This document shows, piece after piece, positions 41,311 to 50,049 of a stretch of 64,000 nucleotides of DNA. The DNA comes from JBNPEO01 sp050490315 (GTDB lineage: Bacteria; Actinomycetota; Actinomycetes; Actinomycetales; Micrococcaceae): positions 558,001 through 622,000 of the forward strand of contig NZ_JBNPEO010000001.1 in the NCBI RefSeq assembly GCF_050490315.1. Direction: 5' to 3'. Made by a program: the position numbers and the translations under genes. The notes beneath the pieces are model-generated. The model worked only from the letters and a program-made list of their open reading frames with translations. It ran no database searches and was not told the origin of the DNA. The first letter of the stretch is position 1; every line of letters starts with the position of its first letter.

Positions 41311-42066
41311 CTAGTGCGTCAGGAGCTTAGAAAGGAAGTCCTTGGCGCGGTCGCTCTTGGGATTGGTGAAGAACTCTTCAGGGGTGGCGTCTTCGATGAT
41401 TTCGCCGTCGGCCATAAACACCACACGATCCGCGGCTTTGCGAGCGAAGCCCATCTCGTGGGTGACCACAATCATGGTCATACCTTCTTTGGCGAGCTGA
41501 ACCATCACGTCCAGAACCTCGTTGATCATTTCCGGGTCCAAAGCAGAGGTGGGCTCGTCAAAAAGCATCACCTTGGGCTTCATAGCCAAGGCCCTCGCGA
41601 TGGCAACGCGCTGCTGCTGGCCACCGGAGAGCTGAGCGGGGAGCTTGGGAGCCTGCTTACCAACGCCAACACGCTCCAGAAGCTCCATAGCGAACCTTTC
41701 CGCCTCAGCTTTTGCCACGCCCTTAACTTTGATGGGACCCAGAGTCACGTTTTCAAGAATCGTCTTGTGGGCAAAGAGATTAAAAGACTGGAAAACCATT
41801 CCGACGTCGGCCCGCAGCTTGGCCAGTTCCTTCCCCTCTTCGGGGAGTTTCTTTCCGTCGATGGTGATAACGCCGTCGTCGATGGTCTCTAGACGGTTGA
41901 TGGCGCGGCAGAGGGTGGACTTTCCGGACCCTGAGGGGCCGATCACCACAACAACCTCACCTCGTTTGACGTTTAGGTTGATGTCCTTGAGGACGTGCAG
42001 CTGTCCGTAGTGCTTGTTGACCGAGGTCAATGAGACGAGGGCATCACCGGTGGCAGGAATAGTCAT
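41311..42066 (-). CDS. gluA: Glutamate ABC transporter ATPase (GluA-like)
   Basis: A 251-residue ATPase: Walker A GPSGSGKSTLCRAINRLE, Q-loop VGMVFQSFNLFAHKT, signature LSGGQQQRVAIARALA, Walker B VMLFDEPTSALDPE and the switch VVTHEMGFA. First gene of the operon. On the minus strand a TATGAT -10 candidate lies at 42105-42110, 38 nt before the ATG; no clear -35 accompanies it. Confidence 0.94.
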   Translation of the reverse strand: MTIPATGDALVSLTSVNKHYGQLHVLKDINLNVKRGEVVVVIGPSGSGKSTLCRAINRLETIDDGVITIDGKKLPEEGKELAKLRADVGMVFQSFNLFAHKTILENVTLGPIKVKGVAKAEAERFAMELLERVGVGKQAPKLPAQLSGGQQQRVAIARALAMKPKVMLFDEPTSALDPEMINEVLDVMVQLAKEGMTMIVVTHEMGFARKAADRVVFMADGEIIEDATPEEFFTNPKSDRAKDFLSKLLTH

Positions 42067-42238
42067 AGGAAGAATCTAGCGAACTTTCAGGTTCTGTGAA
42101 CTGAATCATAGAAAACTGCGCCGGATCGTAACTGAACAGAAACTCTTGGACAGGACTTTTTGAATGGAAGCCCGCAGTAGAACCGGTGGTGGGCGGGACG
42201 GGATGGGCCGGGAGTAAAGGACCTTCCGGATGAACAGT

Positions 42239-42244
42239 TAGCCT
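42239..42244 (+). promoter_or_regulatory. Leaderless -10 element of the LOG-family gene
   Basis: TAGCCT is followed by 6 nt (TGGGAC) and the ATG at 42251. Confidence 0.6.
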
Positions 42245-42250
42245 TGGGAC

Positions 42251-43030
42251 ATGAGCATCAATGAAGCATCTGTGCACTCCAACCAACCGCGCCGAAAGGG
42301 CCCGGTTCAGCTCAGGCGTGAACAAGCGGACGTGGAAATGTCGGACAAACGACTTCTGGATACCAAGGGAACCGGCGGATTTATCCACACCGACCCGTGG
42401 CGAGTTTTGCGCATTCAGAGCGAGTTCGTTGAAGGGTTCGGAGCACTCGCCGATCTGGGTCCAGCGGTTAGCGTGTTCGGTTCGGCTCGGACCAAACCAG
42501 GCAGTAAGTACTACGAGATGGGCCAAGAAGTTGGACGCTTGCTCGCCGAATCAGGCATAGCAGTGATCACCGGCGGTGGGCCTGGCTCCATGGAAGCGGC
42601 CAATAGAGGCGCGGTGGAAGGCAAAGGCGTCTCAGTGGGGCTGGGGATCGAGCTGCCCTTCGAACAGGGGCTCAACGAGTGGGTGGATCTGGGCGTGAAC
42701 TTCCGGTACTTCTTTGCCCGCAAAACAATGTTCGTTAAATATGCACAGGGTTTTATTGTCCTGCCCGGTGGCCTTGGCACCATGGACGAGCTCTTTGAAG
42801 CGATGGTCTTGGTTCAAACGGGCAAGGTGACATCATTCCCGATTATTCTTTTGGGGACCGACTTTTGGCGCCCCATGCTGGATTGGATTCGCGGGACTTT
42901 GGTCGTAGAAGGAATGGTCTCCGAAAAGGATCTGGACCTGATTCAGGTGGTTGATTCTCCTGAAGAAGCCGTGAAATTAGTCTTGGACAGCGTTGAGCAG
43001 GATAAGAATGATGGGCCTCGTCCGGAGTGA
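42251..43030 (+). CDS. LOG family protein (cytokinin riboside 5'-monophosphate phosphoribohydrolase type)
   Basis: A 259-residue TIGR00730/LOG protein: VSVFGSARTKPGSKYYEMGQ, AVITGGGPGSMEAANRGAVE and the catalytic VLPGGLGTMDELFEAM. Members cleave the N-glycosidic bond of nucleotide monophosphates, including cytokinin riboside phosphates in plants and mycobacteria. The N-terminal 60 residues are charged and disordered, as is common in actinobacteria. Confidence 0.88.
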   Translation: MSINEASVHSNQPRRKGPVQLRREQADVEMSDKRLLDTKGTGGFIHTDPWRVLRIQSEFVEGFGALADLGPAVSVFGSARTKPGSKYYEMGQEVGRLLAESGIAVITGGGPGSMEAANRGAVEGKGVSVGLGIELPFEQGLNEWVDLGVNFRYFFARKTMFVKYAQGFIVLPGGLGTMDELFEAMVLVQTGKVTSFPIILLGTDFWRPMLDWIRGTLVVEGMVSEKDLDLIQVVDSPEEAVKLVLDSVEQDKNDGPRPE

Positions 43031-43060
43031 TCTTCCGGTGAGTCATTTCTTGATGTTTGG

Positions 43061-43468
43061 ATGGTGGCAGGCGGTGCATTGTCCGCTCTTGCGCTTAGCG
43101 TCTGGCACCATGGTTCCGTGAGCAACTTATTGGTTTTCCTCGCTGTGGTAGTGATCGGTGTCGCCGCGATTTTTGGTACACCGCTCCTGAGCCGGTTAAC
43201 CGTGCGGGGCCGCAAGCTCGGAACTCCTGCGTGGGAGGACGGGCTTGATGACCCAGTTCCCAACCTTCCAGCCGTCCTGTTGCCGAGTGATCCACGTGCC
43301 GAAGATGTTGATCGTGTTCGGTTCGCACTAGGGCTGCGCGGTTACCGGATGGATCAAGTGGATGAAGTTCTTGATGCCCTACGCGATGAGCTAACTATCA
43401 AAGACGCCTACATCAAAAAGTTGGAGCACCAGCTTGCCCACGGTGCACCTGAAGCGGACTCCCCGTGA
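43061..43468 (+). CDS. Small membrane-anchored protein with DivIVA-like C-terminal segment
   Basis: A 135-residue open frame with one membrane helix (LLVFLAVVVIGVAAIFGTPL) and a C-terminal VDRVRFALGLRGYRMDQVDE followed by a short coiled coil. The latter is the DivIVA/DivIVA-domain (TIGR03544) pattern F-x-xxxRGYxxxeVD. The GTG at 43118 is a likely better start (116 residues), because the helix then is at the N-terminus and a TAGCGT -10 lies at 43096-43101. A role in polar growth or division is inferred from the motif only. It overlaps the next gene (GTGA). Confidence 0.68.
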   Translation: MVAGGALSALALSVWHHGSVSNLLVFLAVVVIGVAAIFGTPLLSRLTVRGRKLGTPAWEDGLDDPVPNLPAVLLPSDPRAEDVDRVRFALGLRGYRMDQVDEVLDALRDELTIKDAYIKKLEHQLAHGAPEADSP

Positions 43469-44679
43469 CACTTCTGCACACTCAAGAAGTGCGCGCACGG
43501 GCTTGGCCCGGGTGGGCACATGTTGTTGGCATTTACGTCATTGCACGCCTTGTTAGCGCGTGCATTTTTTCTGCCGCAGCACTGCATCAAGGAGTTAACC
43601 CCTGGTTTGAGCCTAAACCGGGGTATTGGGCATTCATCCGGATTTGGGATGCCCAATGGTATGAGAGGGCTGCGGAGGATGGTTATCCTAGCCAATTACC
43701 GCTGGGAGAGAACGGCAAGGTCCAAGAGAACACATGGGCCTTTTATCCACTATTTCCGTTTTTGGCACGGGCGCTCTCTGCTCTGACCGGCGCGGATCTA
43801 GGGTTCATGCTGACGGGTATTGCCATGTTGGCTGGGCTGGGCGCAGCGCTGGTCATCTACCAGTTGTTCCGGCAGATCGCTTCTCGCACAGCAGCACTAT
43901 GGGCGGTGGTGTTCGTAGCCGTTTTTCCGGTTTCACCGATTTTGCAGGTTCCCTACGCAGAATCGCTGAACCTCCTATTGCTTGCGGCGTCACTTTTGTT
44001 TGTGGTTCAAAAGCGTTATCTGACAGCCATCCCTGTGGTGATTCTGATGTGCCTTTCACGGCCAACGGGGGTGCCATTCGCTGCCATGGTGGGTTTGTAC
44101 CTAATTGCTCAGCTGTGGATTTTCATCAAGGATTCGCGGGCACAAAAACAGCACGCCTCCGCCGATTCGGTCCAACTATTGCGCCTCGCTGCCTTGGCAG
44201 TGGTCTCGGTGATAGCTGCACTTTCGTGGCCAGCCATTGCCTGGGCGCGCACGGGTGACCCGGCCGCTTACACCAAAACTGAAACCGTGTGGCGTGGTGG
44301 TTCTCTGGTACCGATCAAGCCGTGGTTTGATGCGGCGGGCAACTTGTTTGGCCCTGTCCTAGGAGCTGTTGCTCCGTTGTTGCTGCTGGGACTCTTTGTG
44401 TGGGCCATGAACTCCCGCCCGGTCCGTGCGCTTGGCACGCCACTGCGCTTGTGGTGCTACTGCTATGCGGGATACTTATTCGTTTTTCTGGATCCACAAA
44501 CCAGTACGTTCAGAATGTTGTTGCCGCTGTTTCCACTTGCGCTGGCAGGAGTCCTGATTTCTAAGTCCAGGGCCTATCGCGGTGCTGTGGTGTTGATGTT
44601 TGTGCTCTTACAGATTGTCTGGGTGGTGTGGTTGTGGGCTTGGGCGCAGCTGCCTGGCGGCGGCGACTACCCGCCCTAA
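43465..44679 (+). CDS. PIG-V-like membrane mannosyltransferase
   Basis: A 404-residue polytopic protein with about 10 hydrophobic segments. The first external loop has FIRIWDAQWYERAAEDGYPS and NTWAFYPLFPFLARALSALT, which is the WDxxWY..GY...FFPLYP pattern of the GPI-mannosyltransferase PIG-V homologues (COG5542, GT-C fold). In bacteria such enzymes use polyprenyl-phosphate sugars for envelope glycans. The GTG start overlaps the stop of the DivIVA-like gene, so the two are coupled. Confidence 0.82.
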   Translation: MTLLHTQEVRARAWPGWAHVVGIYVIARLVSACIFSAAALHQGVNPWFEPKPGYWAFIRIWDAQWYERAAEDGYPSQLPLGENGKVQENTWAFYPLFPFLARALSALTGADLGFMLTGIAMLAGLGAALVIYQLFRQIASRTAALWAVVFVAVFPVSPILQVPYAESLNLLLLAASLLFVVQKRYLTAIPVVILMCLSRPTGVPFAAMVGLYLIAQLWIFIKDSRAQKQHASADSVQLLRLAALAVVSVIAALSWPAIAWARTGDPAAYTKTETVWRGGSLVPIKPWFDAAGNLFGPVLGAVAPLLLLGLFVWAMNSRPVRALGTPLRLWCYCYAGYLFVFLDPQTSTFRMLLPLFPLALAGVLISKSRAYRGAVVLMFVLLQIVWVVWLWAWAQLPGGGDYPP

Positions 44680-44942
44680 GAACGTGAGGGAAACACCCTG
44701 AGCTCTCGATGATGCCTGTGCTGCACTAGCACAAATGCGGTGTATGGCAAGTCACAAAGAGTATGTCCATCAATTGGCTACCCGCGCCCATCTGCGGGAT
44801 AATGGAAGCCGAGCAAGTACATCAACACTGTGAAGTGTTCAGCCATGGCGGCTGCGCAAGCGGCCGCTGTAAAGGCTGTGTGCCTTGTGGACCCAGCCCA
44901 ACCGGGCTGCTGGTCCTCGGACTATCGGAGGGGATTTTCCTT
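44680..44942 (+). other. Leader region of the DUF3117 gene
   Basis: A 263-nt gap. The DUF3117 frame stays open to 44763, but the extra part is Cys/Gly-rich and unlike the family. Imperfect hairpins are possible at 44892-44922. No separate gene is convincing. Confidence 0.35.
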
Positions 44943-45110
44943 ATGGCTGCCATGAAACCACGCACAGGCGACGGTCCAATGGAAGTGACCAAAGAAGGGC
45001 GCAGCCTTATTATGCGCGTCCCGCTTGAAGGCGGCGGACGATTGGTAGTGGAGCTCAATGCTGCCGAAGCTGCCGAGCTCAAAGGGTGCCTCTCCGGCGT
45101 CACTGAATAA
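44943..45110 (+). CDS. DUF3117 family protein
   Basis: A 55-residue protein: AAMKPRTGDGPMEVTKEGRS, MRVPLEGGGRLVVELNAAEA and the end AELKGCLSGV. This tiny protein is present in nearly all actinobacteria and its function is unknown. GGAGGGG lies 6-8 nt before the ATG, which decides the start. A strong terminator follows. Confidence 0.9.
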   Translation: MAAMKPRTGDGPMEVTKEGRSLIMRVPLEGGGRLVVELNAAEAAELKGCLSGVTE

Positions 45111-45126
45111 TTGGTGTTAAGAAGTC

Positions 45127-45158
45127 AAGCCTCGGCGGGGAGTTTCCCGCCGAGGCTT
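45127..45158 (+). terminator. Terminator of the DUF3117 gene
   Basis: AAGCCTCGGCGGG pairs with CCCGCCGAGGCTT around a 6-nt loop, 16 nt after the stop and followed by CTTGC. Confidence 0.8.
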
Positions 45159-45179
45159 CTTGCACTCTAGCCGGCCCAT

Positions 45180-45210
45180 TCAAACTGGCGCTGAGGTCAA
45201 ACTGGCGCTG
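45180..45210 (-). repeat. 17-bp-period tandem duplication after the O-methyltransferase stop
   Basis: TCAAACTGGCGCTG occurs at 45180-45193 and 45197-45210. The repeat ends 1 nt from the stop codon of the minus-strand gene. Confidence 0.75.
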
Positions 45211-45211
45211 G

Positions 45212-45844
45212 CTACTTTTTGACTGCTACTAAGAGTCCATCACCGGTGGGCAGCATGGCGGAGAACAGCCGTTCGTCTTCACGAATGGTCTTGCCTACTT
45301 GGCGCAGAATAACAGTGCCTGCGTCACGCGCAGCAGGGTTCGAAACCCGGTCCTTGTCCAGTGCATCGTTGATGATCAACGTTCCACCGCGCTTGAGCAA
45401 GCGGATTGCCTGTTCCACATAGCCGGGCAAACCTGGCTTATCGGCGTCAATAAAAACGAGGTCGTATGCGGCGTCCGTCAGACGCGGCAAAACATCTGCA
45501 GCCCGGCCTGAAATGGTCCGCGTACGGTTGGCGGCGCTGCCAGCCTCTTGGTAGGCCAGCCGTGCGGCACGCAAGTGTTCTACGTCCACATCGATCGTGG
45601 TTAGTACTGCGTTGGTGTCTAAACCGCGCAGCAAACACACACCCGAAACGCCAGCACCCGAGCCGATTTCCACGGCCGTTTTGGCCTTGGTGGCGGCGGC
45701 AATAACTGTCAGAGCCGCACCAACGCCGGCGGAAACCGCGCTGACACCAAGCTCGTAGGAGCGTTCACGAGCACGCAACAGCACCTCATCCTCGGCCGGT
45801 AGACCCTCGGAGTAGGACCAGCTGATGGACTTGTCGGTGCTCAT
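45212..45844 (-). CDS. O-methyltransferase (class I, SAM-dependent, DUF/COMT type)
   Basis: A 210-residue enzyme: AEDEVLLRARERSYELGVSA, SAM motif I AVEIGSGAGVSGVCLLRGL, VLTTIDVDVEHLRAARLAYQ, DLVFIDADKPGLPGYVEQA (metal Asp-Ala-Asp) and GGTLIINDALDKDRVSN. This is the metal-dependent O-methyltransferase pattern; mycobacterial Rv1220c occupies the same place upstream of sigE, a good contextual match. The substrate is unknown. I chose the ATG at 45844 over the long open frame to 46015. Confidence 0.87.
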   Translation of the reverse strand: MSTDKSISWSYSEGLPAEDEVLLRARERSYELGVSAVSAGVGAALTVIAAATKAKTAVEIGSGAGVSGVCLLRGLDTNAVLTTIDVDVEHLRAARLAYQEAGSAANRTRTISGRAADVLPRLTDAAYDLVFIDADKPGLPGYVEQAIRLLKRGGTLIINDALDKDRVSNPAARDAGTVILRQVGKTIREDERLFSAMLPTGDGLLVAVKK

Positions 45845-46086
45845 GAATTTCGCTTTCGGTGATTGTGAACAGGGAGATACACGTTGGGGAACGAGAGTTT
45901 GTGATTCACTCAAGCCTACTGCCTGCACGCGCGAGAGCCGTTGAGCCGATTTCGCCCGTCGCGGACATGAGTTGTTGTTCAGCAAATTCACAGGGATATT
46001 TGACACGATGGACACTCAGCCAGCGCCGGGAAGCTCCAGTGTAGGAAAGCAGCCAGCTGGCACTATTGCCTGAAGGGGAGTGGGCC

Positions 46087-46752
46087 ATGTCAACGGAATC
46101 GCTGACTAACGTCCAGTACAGCAGTGCTGCAACACCACAGTCGCACGGTTCGTCCAGTGTGGAGCCCTTAAGCGGCGACTCTGTGGAGAACTGGGTCCGC
46201 CCTACATGGGAAGAAGTGGTAACTAACCACTCGGCTAAGGTCTACCGCCTCGCCTACCGTCTCACCGGCAACAAGTACGACGCCGAAGACCTCACCCAAG
46301 AAGTTTTTGTCCGGGTGTTCCGCTCTCTCGAGAACTTCAAACCGGGCACTTTGGATGGATGGTTACACCGCATCACCACCAACCTCTTTTTGGATCAAGC
46401 CCGCCGCAAAAGCCGGATTCGTTTTGATGGTTTCACTGACGATGCTGAATCGCGCATCCCTGGCCGCGAGCCCGGTCCTGAGCAGAGCTTCGAACTCAAC
46501 AACCTGGATTTGGACGTTCAGGCAGCGTTAGAGGAGCTGCCCCCAGACTTCCGCGCCGCCGTCGTCCTGTGTGATCTGGAAGGTCTTTCCTACGAAGAGG
46601 TGGCCCAAGCTTTAGACGTCAAGCTCGGCACGGTTCGCTCACGCATTCACCGTGGCCGGACCATGCTTCGGGAAAAGCTTGCACACCGCGATCCTCGCAC
46701 TAGTGTGGCCAAGCCGCGGCTCAAGATGCCGCGCATCGCTGGAATTCTCTAG
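46087..46752 (+). CDS. sigE: ECF RNA polymerase sigma factor, SigE-like
   Basis: A 221-residue group 4 sigma factor: VYRLAYRLTGNKYDAEDLTQ, VFVRVFRSLENFKPGTLDGW, HRITTNLFLDQARRKSRIRF (region 2) and LEELPPDFRAAVVLCDLEGL, LSYEEVAQALDVKLGTVRSR (region 4). It resembles mycobacterial SigE, an envelope-stress sigma. The ATG at 46087 has GGGGAG 8-9 nt upstream. The anti-sigma gene follows after 6 nt. Confidence 0.9.
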   Translation: MSTESLTNVQYSSAATPQSHGSSSVEPLSGDSVENWVRPTWEEVVTNHSAKVYRLAYRLTGNKYDAEDLTQEVFVRVFRSLENFKPGTLDGWLHRITTNLFLDQARRKSRIRFDGFTDDAESRIPGREPGPEQSFELNNLDLDVQAALEELPPDFRAAVVLCDLEGLSYEEVAQALDVKLGTVRSRIHRGRTMLREKLAHRDPRTSVAKPRLKMPRIAGIL

Positions 46753-46758
46753 AGCACC

Positions 46759-47694
46759 GTGGGCCGCATTACCCGGCTGACGGCAGCCGTTGATCTGAGT
46801 AAGTTGCCGTTGGTCGCTCATCCAGATTCGCCAGCGCACCTCGCAGAATGTTCTGAGTGCGCCTTGGAGCTAAACCGTCGCCGGGAGTATTTGGAGACGC
46901 TGCGCTCTGCACCTGTTCCCAGTGGCGGAAGTGACCTTGCTGCCCGGATTCTGGAGCGAACTAGTGCTCTTGAACCAGGCACCACACAATCAGAGCCACT
47001 CGTCCTGCACAAACACTTCGCCCGTCCGTTGGTACGCGCTGGGATTGTTTCTGCTGCCACCCTTGCTACTGCAGCACTCACCGTAGCAGCCTATTCAGTG
47101 GGTGGTGGTACCACCGCCCCGACTGCGACTAGTACTGCGGACAAAACTCTGACCTTAGTCAGCGAGTCCCAGAGCCTCGACGCCACGGCGCTGGCTTCAT
47201 TGCGAGAGCACGGTTGGGCCTGCCCAGAGTTGTCCTCGCTGGGCTATTCGGTGGTCTCTGCTCGCTCCGTAGAGTTGCCAGCAGGTCCTGGTGTTGTCTT
47301 GCAGTTGAGCGACGGTAAACACTGGATTGCAGTCACCGAAGAACACCCGGAAGCTACTGCCAACAACGACTCACACGGTTCTGAGCGGGCAATGGCAGCC
47401 AATGTGGGCCCCAGCCTAACCCCGAATTCTGCGCCCAGCACCGAGGCAGCCATTGCGGCGAACGTTTCGCAGGCCATTGATTCAACGCCCGGGCGGCCAT
47501 GGACGGGTGTGATTACGGGCAGTGGCGGCCGATACACCATCACGGCCAATTTAACCGATGAACAGGCCAGACAGGCCCTCGCAGCACTGCTGCCAGAAGA
47601 TGCGAGTGCGCGTTCAAACGGTGAGCGCAGCCACAATCCGCTTACACAAATCCTGCGCGGACTACGGATGCTCATCGGCTCCACGGACGTCTAA
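46759..47694 (+). CDS. Anti-sigma factor with zinc-binding (ZAS) N-terminus and a membrane helix
   Basis: A 311-residue protein. The N-terminal AHLAECSECALELNRRREYL has the H-x3-C-x2-C core of zinc anti-sigma domains. A membrane helix (about residues 94-114, AGIVSAATLATAALTVAAYS) separates it from an exported C-terminal half with VELPAGPGVVLQLSDGKHWI. It should hold SigE at the membrane and release it on stress. GTG start 6 nt after the sigE stop. Larger than mycobacterial RseA, because of the extra external domain. Confidence 0.82.
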   Translation: MGRITRLTAAVDLSKLPLVAHPDSPAHLAECSECALELNRRREYLETLRSAPVPSGGSDLAARILERTSALEPGTTQSEPLVLHKHFARPLVRAGIVSAATLATAALTVAAYSVGGGTTAPTATSTADKTLTLVSESQSLDATALASLREHGWACPELSSLGYSVVSARSVELPAGPGVVLQLSDGKHWIAVTEEHPEATANNDSHGSERAMAANVGPSLTPNSAPSTEAAIAANVSQAIDSTPGRPWTGVITGSGGRYTITANLTDEQARQALAALLPEDASARSNGERSHNPLTQILRGLRMLIGSTDV

Positions 47695-47751
47695 ATTGCA
47701 TCTGTGATGACACAGCTCACGCAAAAATCGCTACATCCATTCCAGAGAGGG

Positions 47752-47757
47752 TAATCT
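47752..47757 (+). promoter_or_regulatory. Leaderless -10 element of tatB
   Basis: TAATCT is followed by 7 nt and the GTG at 47765. Confidence 0.55.
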
Positions 47758-47764
47758 TCCTAAG

Positions 47765-48169
47765 GTGTTCGGAATCAACGGTTTAGAATTTTTTCTTCTG
47801 CTGATCATCGGGGTTTTGGTGATTGGTCCTCAGCGCTTGCCCGAGTACACCCAAAAGCTGGCTAATTTGGTCCGTGAAGTTCGCCGTATGGCCTCTGGTG
47901 CCCGCGAACAGATCAAAGAAGAAGTTGGCATAGACATCGATGAGGTCGACTGGAAAAAGTACGATCCTCGTCAATACGATCCTCGCCGGATTATCCGTGA
48001 AGCACTGCTCGACGACGGCCCGGCCACCGCAGCCGTGACAGTTGCCGCAGCAACTGCTCCTGCCGCGGTAGCAGCAGCCTCACAGAGTAACGAGCCAGCC
48101 GCGCCTGAACGTGTTGTTGAACGCTTGGCTCAAGGCGAAGCGGCACCCTTCGACTCGGAAGCAACCTAA
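47765..48169 (+). CDS. tatB: Twin-arginine translocase subunit TatB
   Basis: A 134-residue protein: one N-terminal membrane helix (LEFFLLLIIGVLVIGPQRLP) with the GPxxLP hinge, an amphipathic helix (YTQKLANLVREVRRMASGAR) and an Ala-rich disordered tail. It forms the Tat receptor with TatC. In mycobacteria the order is sigE, rseA, htrA, tatB; here htrA is absent from between. The stop codon lies inside a 24-bp tandem duplication. Confidence 0.85.
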   Translation: MFGINGLEFFLLLIIGVLVIGPQRLPEYTQKLANLVREVRRMASGAREQIKEEVGIDIDEVDWKKYDPRQYDPRRIIREALLDDGPATAAVTVAAATAPAAVAAASQSNEPAAPERVVERLAQGEAAPFDSEAT

Positions 48170-48205
48170 AAGGTACCTACGCGAGCAACCAAGGTACCTA
48201 CGCGC
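48161..48205 (+). repeat. 24-bp tandem duplication across the tatB stop
   Basis: The unit at 48161-48184 holds the stop codon (48167-48169) and is repeated at 48185-48205 with three bases (the TAA) missing. The shared part is GCAACC and AAGGTACCTACGCG. Confidence 0.75.
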
Positions 48206-48236
48206 AGCGGCCGGTGGGGTACTTTGGCCGCCGGCA

Positions 48237-48271
48237 TATTTGACGGAGACGCCTTATTTGACGGAGACGCC
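48237..48271 (-). repeat. 18-bp-period tandem duplication across the mrp stop
   Basis: TATTTGACGGAGACGCC occurs at 48237-48253 and 48255-48271. The minus-strand mrp stop (48254-48256) lies at the junction, so the last codons (GVSVK) are repeated beyond the stop. Confidence 0.8.
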
Positions 48272-49381
48272 CAGTGACCTTCCGCTCAAACCACGTGGCT
48301 GAGCCGCCAGTGAAGCAGCAATTTTTTCCAGTTCCCTGGCAGCAGCTGTTGCTGGTTGTGAGAGGACCACAGGCATGCCGCTGTCTGCGCCTTCACGAAG
48401 ACTGACCTGCAGCGGAATCTTCCCCAAAAGCGGTACCTGCGTCCCGGTACTGGCGGACAGACGCGCGGCGAGAGACTCACCGCCACCGTTGCCAAATACT
48501 TCGAGCTTCTGGCCATCTTCAAGTTCCAGGTAAGACATGTTCTCCACAACGCCGGCCAGGCTCTGCCCGGTCTGTGTGGCAATAGAACCAGCCCGTTCGG
48601 CAACTTCCGCAGCCGCCGATTGGGGAGTGGTCACTACAAGAATTTTGGCTTTAGGCAGCAATTGAGCCACCGAGATGGCTATGTCCCCGGTGCCGGGAGG
48701 TAGATCCAAAAAGAGCGCGTCCAGATCGCCGAAGTACACATCCGTGAGGAACTGTTCTAATGCTCGGTGCAACATTGGTCCACGCCAGGCAACCGGCTGA
48801 TTGCCGTCAACGAACATACCGATCGAAATGACCTTCACGCCGTGTGCAACCGGTGGCAGGATCATGTCATCCATACGTGTGGGAGCCTGTGTGATGCCCA
48901 TCAGCGAGGGCACAGAGAAGCCGTGAACATCTGCGTCCACAATGCCCACACGAAGCCCCTGAGCGGCCAGTGCGCAGGCAAGGTTAACGGTGACTGAAGA
49001 CTTCCCCACACCGCCTTTACCACTCGCTACGGCATACACCTTGGTAAGAGAGTTGGGCTCGTTAAAGGGGATGCCTCGTTGACCACCGGGGCCACGGAGC
49101 ATTTCCTTGAGCTGCTCGCGCTGCTCGGTGCTCATAACCTTCAGCGTTACATTCACTGCGGTGACGCCCGGGACCACACTGAGCTCCGCCGTCGCATCTG
49201 CAGTAATGGTTTCCCGTAGCGGGCAACCAGCGATAGTCAAAAGCACTGCCAAGTCCACCGTGCCCGCAGCATCAGCGTGGACCGATTCCACCATGCCCAG
49301 CTCGGTGATGGGACGGCGAAGCTCTGGGTCAATGACGCGGTCAAGCGCAGCCCTGAGGAGAGATTCTTCGGGCACGATCAT
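48254..49381 (-). CDS. mrp: Mrp/NBP35-type iron-sulfur carrier ATPase
   Basis: A 375-residue protein with an N-terminal MIP18 (DUF59) domain (LRRPITELGMVESVHADAAG, LTIAGCPLRETI) and a ParA/MinD-type ATPase domain with ASGKGGVGKSSVTVNLACAL (deviant Walker A), VGIVDADVHGFSVPSLMGI and LFLDLPPGTGDIAISVA. It is a carrier for [4Fe-4S] clusters. The central C-x2-C motif of some members is not evident; the C-terminal half keeps MSYLELEDGQKLEVFGNGGG. Its ATG overlaps the DUF1003 stop (ATGA). Confidence 0.92.
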   Translation of the reverse strand: MIVPEESLLRAALDRVIDPELRRPITELGMVESVHADAAGTVDLAVLLTIAGCPLRETITADATAELSVVPGVTAVNVTLKVMSTEQREQLKEMLRGPGGQRGIPFNEPNSLTKVYAVASGKGGVGKSSVTVNLACALAAQGLRVGIVDADVHGFSVPSLMGITQAPTRMDDMILPPVAHGVKVISIGMFVDGNQPVAWRGPMLHRALEQFLTDVYFGDLDALFLDLPPGTGDIAISVAQLLPKAKILVVTTPQSAAAEVAERAGSIATQTGQSLAGVVENMSYLELEDGQKLEVFGNGGGESLAARLSASTGTQVPLLGKIPLQVSLREGADSGMPVVLSQPATAAARELEKIAASLAAQPRGLSGRSLGVSVK

Positions 49382-50049
49382 TGTGGGGGAGTCACGTCCT
49401 TGGGTGCCTTGACGGAAGTGATCTGCTGCGTTCGAGGATTGCGTTTGTTCTCTCGTTTGTCCTTGATTTTTTCGCGAACCTTCTCCGGAGTCCGCTCAGC
49501 GTCAGGGGTCGTCTCGTCCTGACTGTGGATCTCATGCTGAGCTTCGATGACGTCTTCCAGCAAGGAACGCAGCTCGGCACGGACGTAATCGCGGGTGGCG
49601 ACCTCACGCAAAGCTATACGCAACGAGGCCAGCTCACGGGTGAGGTACTCGGTGTCAGAGAGATTGCGTTCGGCCCGTTGGCGGTCTTGCTGGAGGGAGA
49701 CGCGGTCCCGGTCATCTTGCCGGTTTTGAGCCAAGAGCAACAAAGGTGCTGCGTAGGAGGCCTGAAGCGAAAGCATCAAGGTCAGGAGTGTGTAGCCCAG
49801 GGCTTTGGAATCGAATTGCCATTGTTCCGGTGCCCACGTGTTCCAGCCCAGCCAGAACAAGCAAAGAATCGTCATATAGACCAAGAACTGGGGTGTGCCC
49901 ATAAAACGGGCAAACCCTTCCGTGGCGTGACCGAATGCATCCGGGTTAGGCGAGAACTTGGGGAAGAGCCGCTTTCGAGAGGTCAGCGGAGTATCCAGGC
50001 TGCCTTTGGTGGGGTGCTTGCGTGCGTGGGTGCTACTAACCTCAGCCAA
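49378..50049 (-). CDS. DUF1003 family membrane protein
   Basis: A 223-residue protein with two membrane helices: FLVYMTILCLFWLGWNTWAP and YTLLTLMLSLQASYAAPLLL, flanked by FPKFSPNPDAFGHATEGFAR and NRQDDRDRVSLQQDRQRAER. The latter is the DUF1003 core. The C-terminus is charged and Arg/Glu/Lys-rich. Function is unknown; the family often goes with MgtE-like and Mrp genes in actinobacteria, as here. It overlaps both neighbours. Confidence 0.88.
   Translation of the reverse strand: MAEVSSTHARKHPTKGSLDTPLTSRKRLFPKFSPNPDAFGHATEGFARFMGTPQFLVYMTILCLFWLGWNTWAPEQWQFDSKALGYTLLTLMLSLQASYAAPLLLLAQNRQDDRDRVSLQQDRQRAERNLSDTEYLTRELASLRIALREVATRDYVRAELRSLLEDVIEAQHEIHSQDETTPDAERTPEKVREKIKDKRENKRNPRTQQITSVKAPKDVTPPQ

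Noticed and set aside
44763..44942. N-terminal extension of the DUF3117 protein
   Set aside because: The family is about 55 residues and a strong ribosome-binding site precedes the ATG at 44943.
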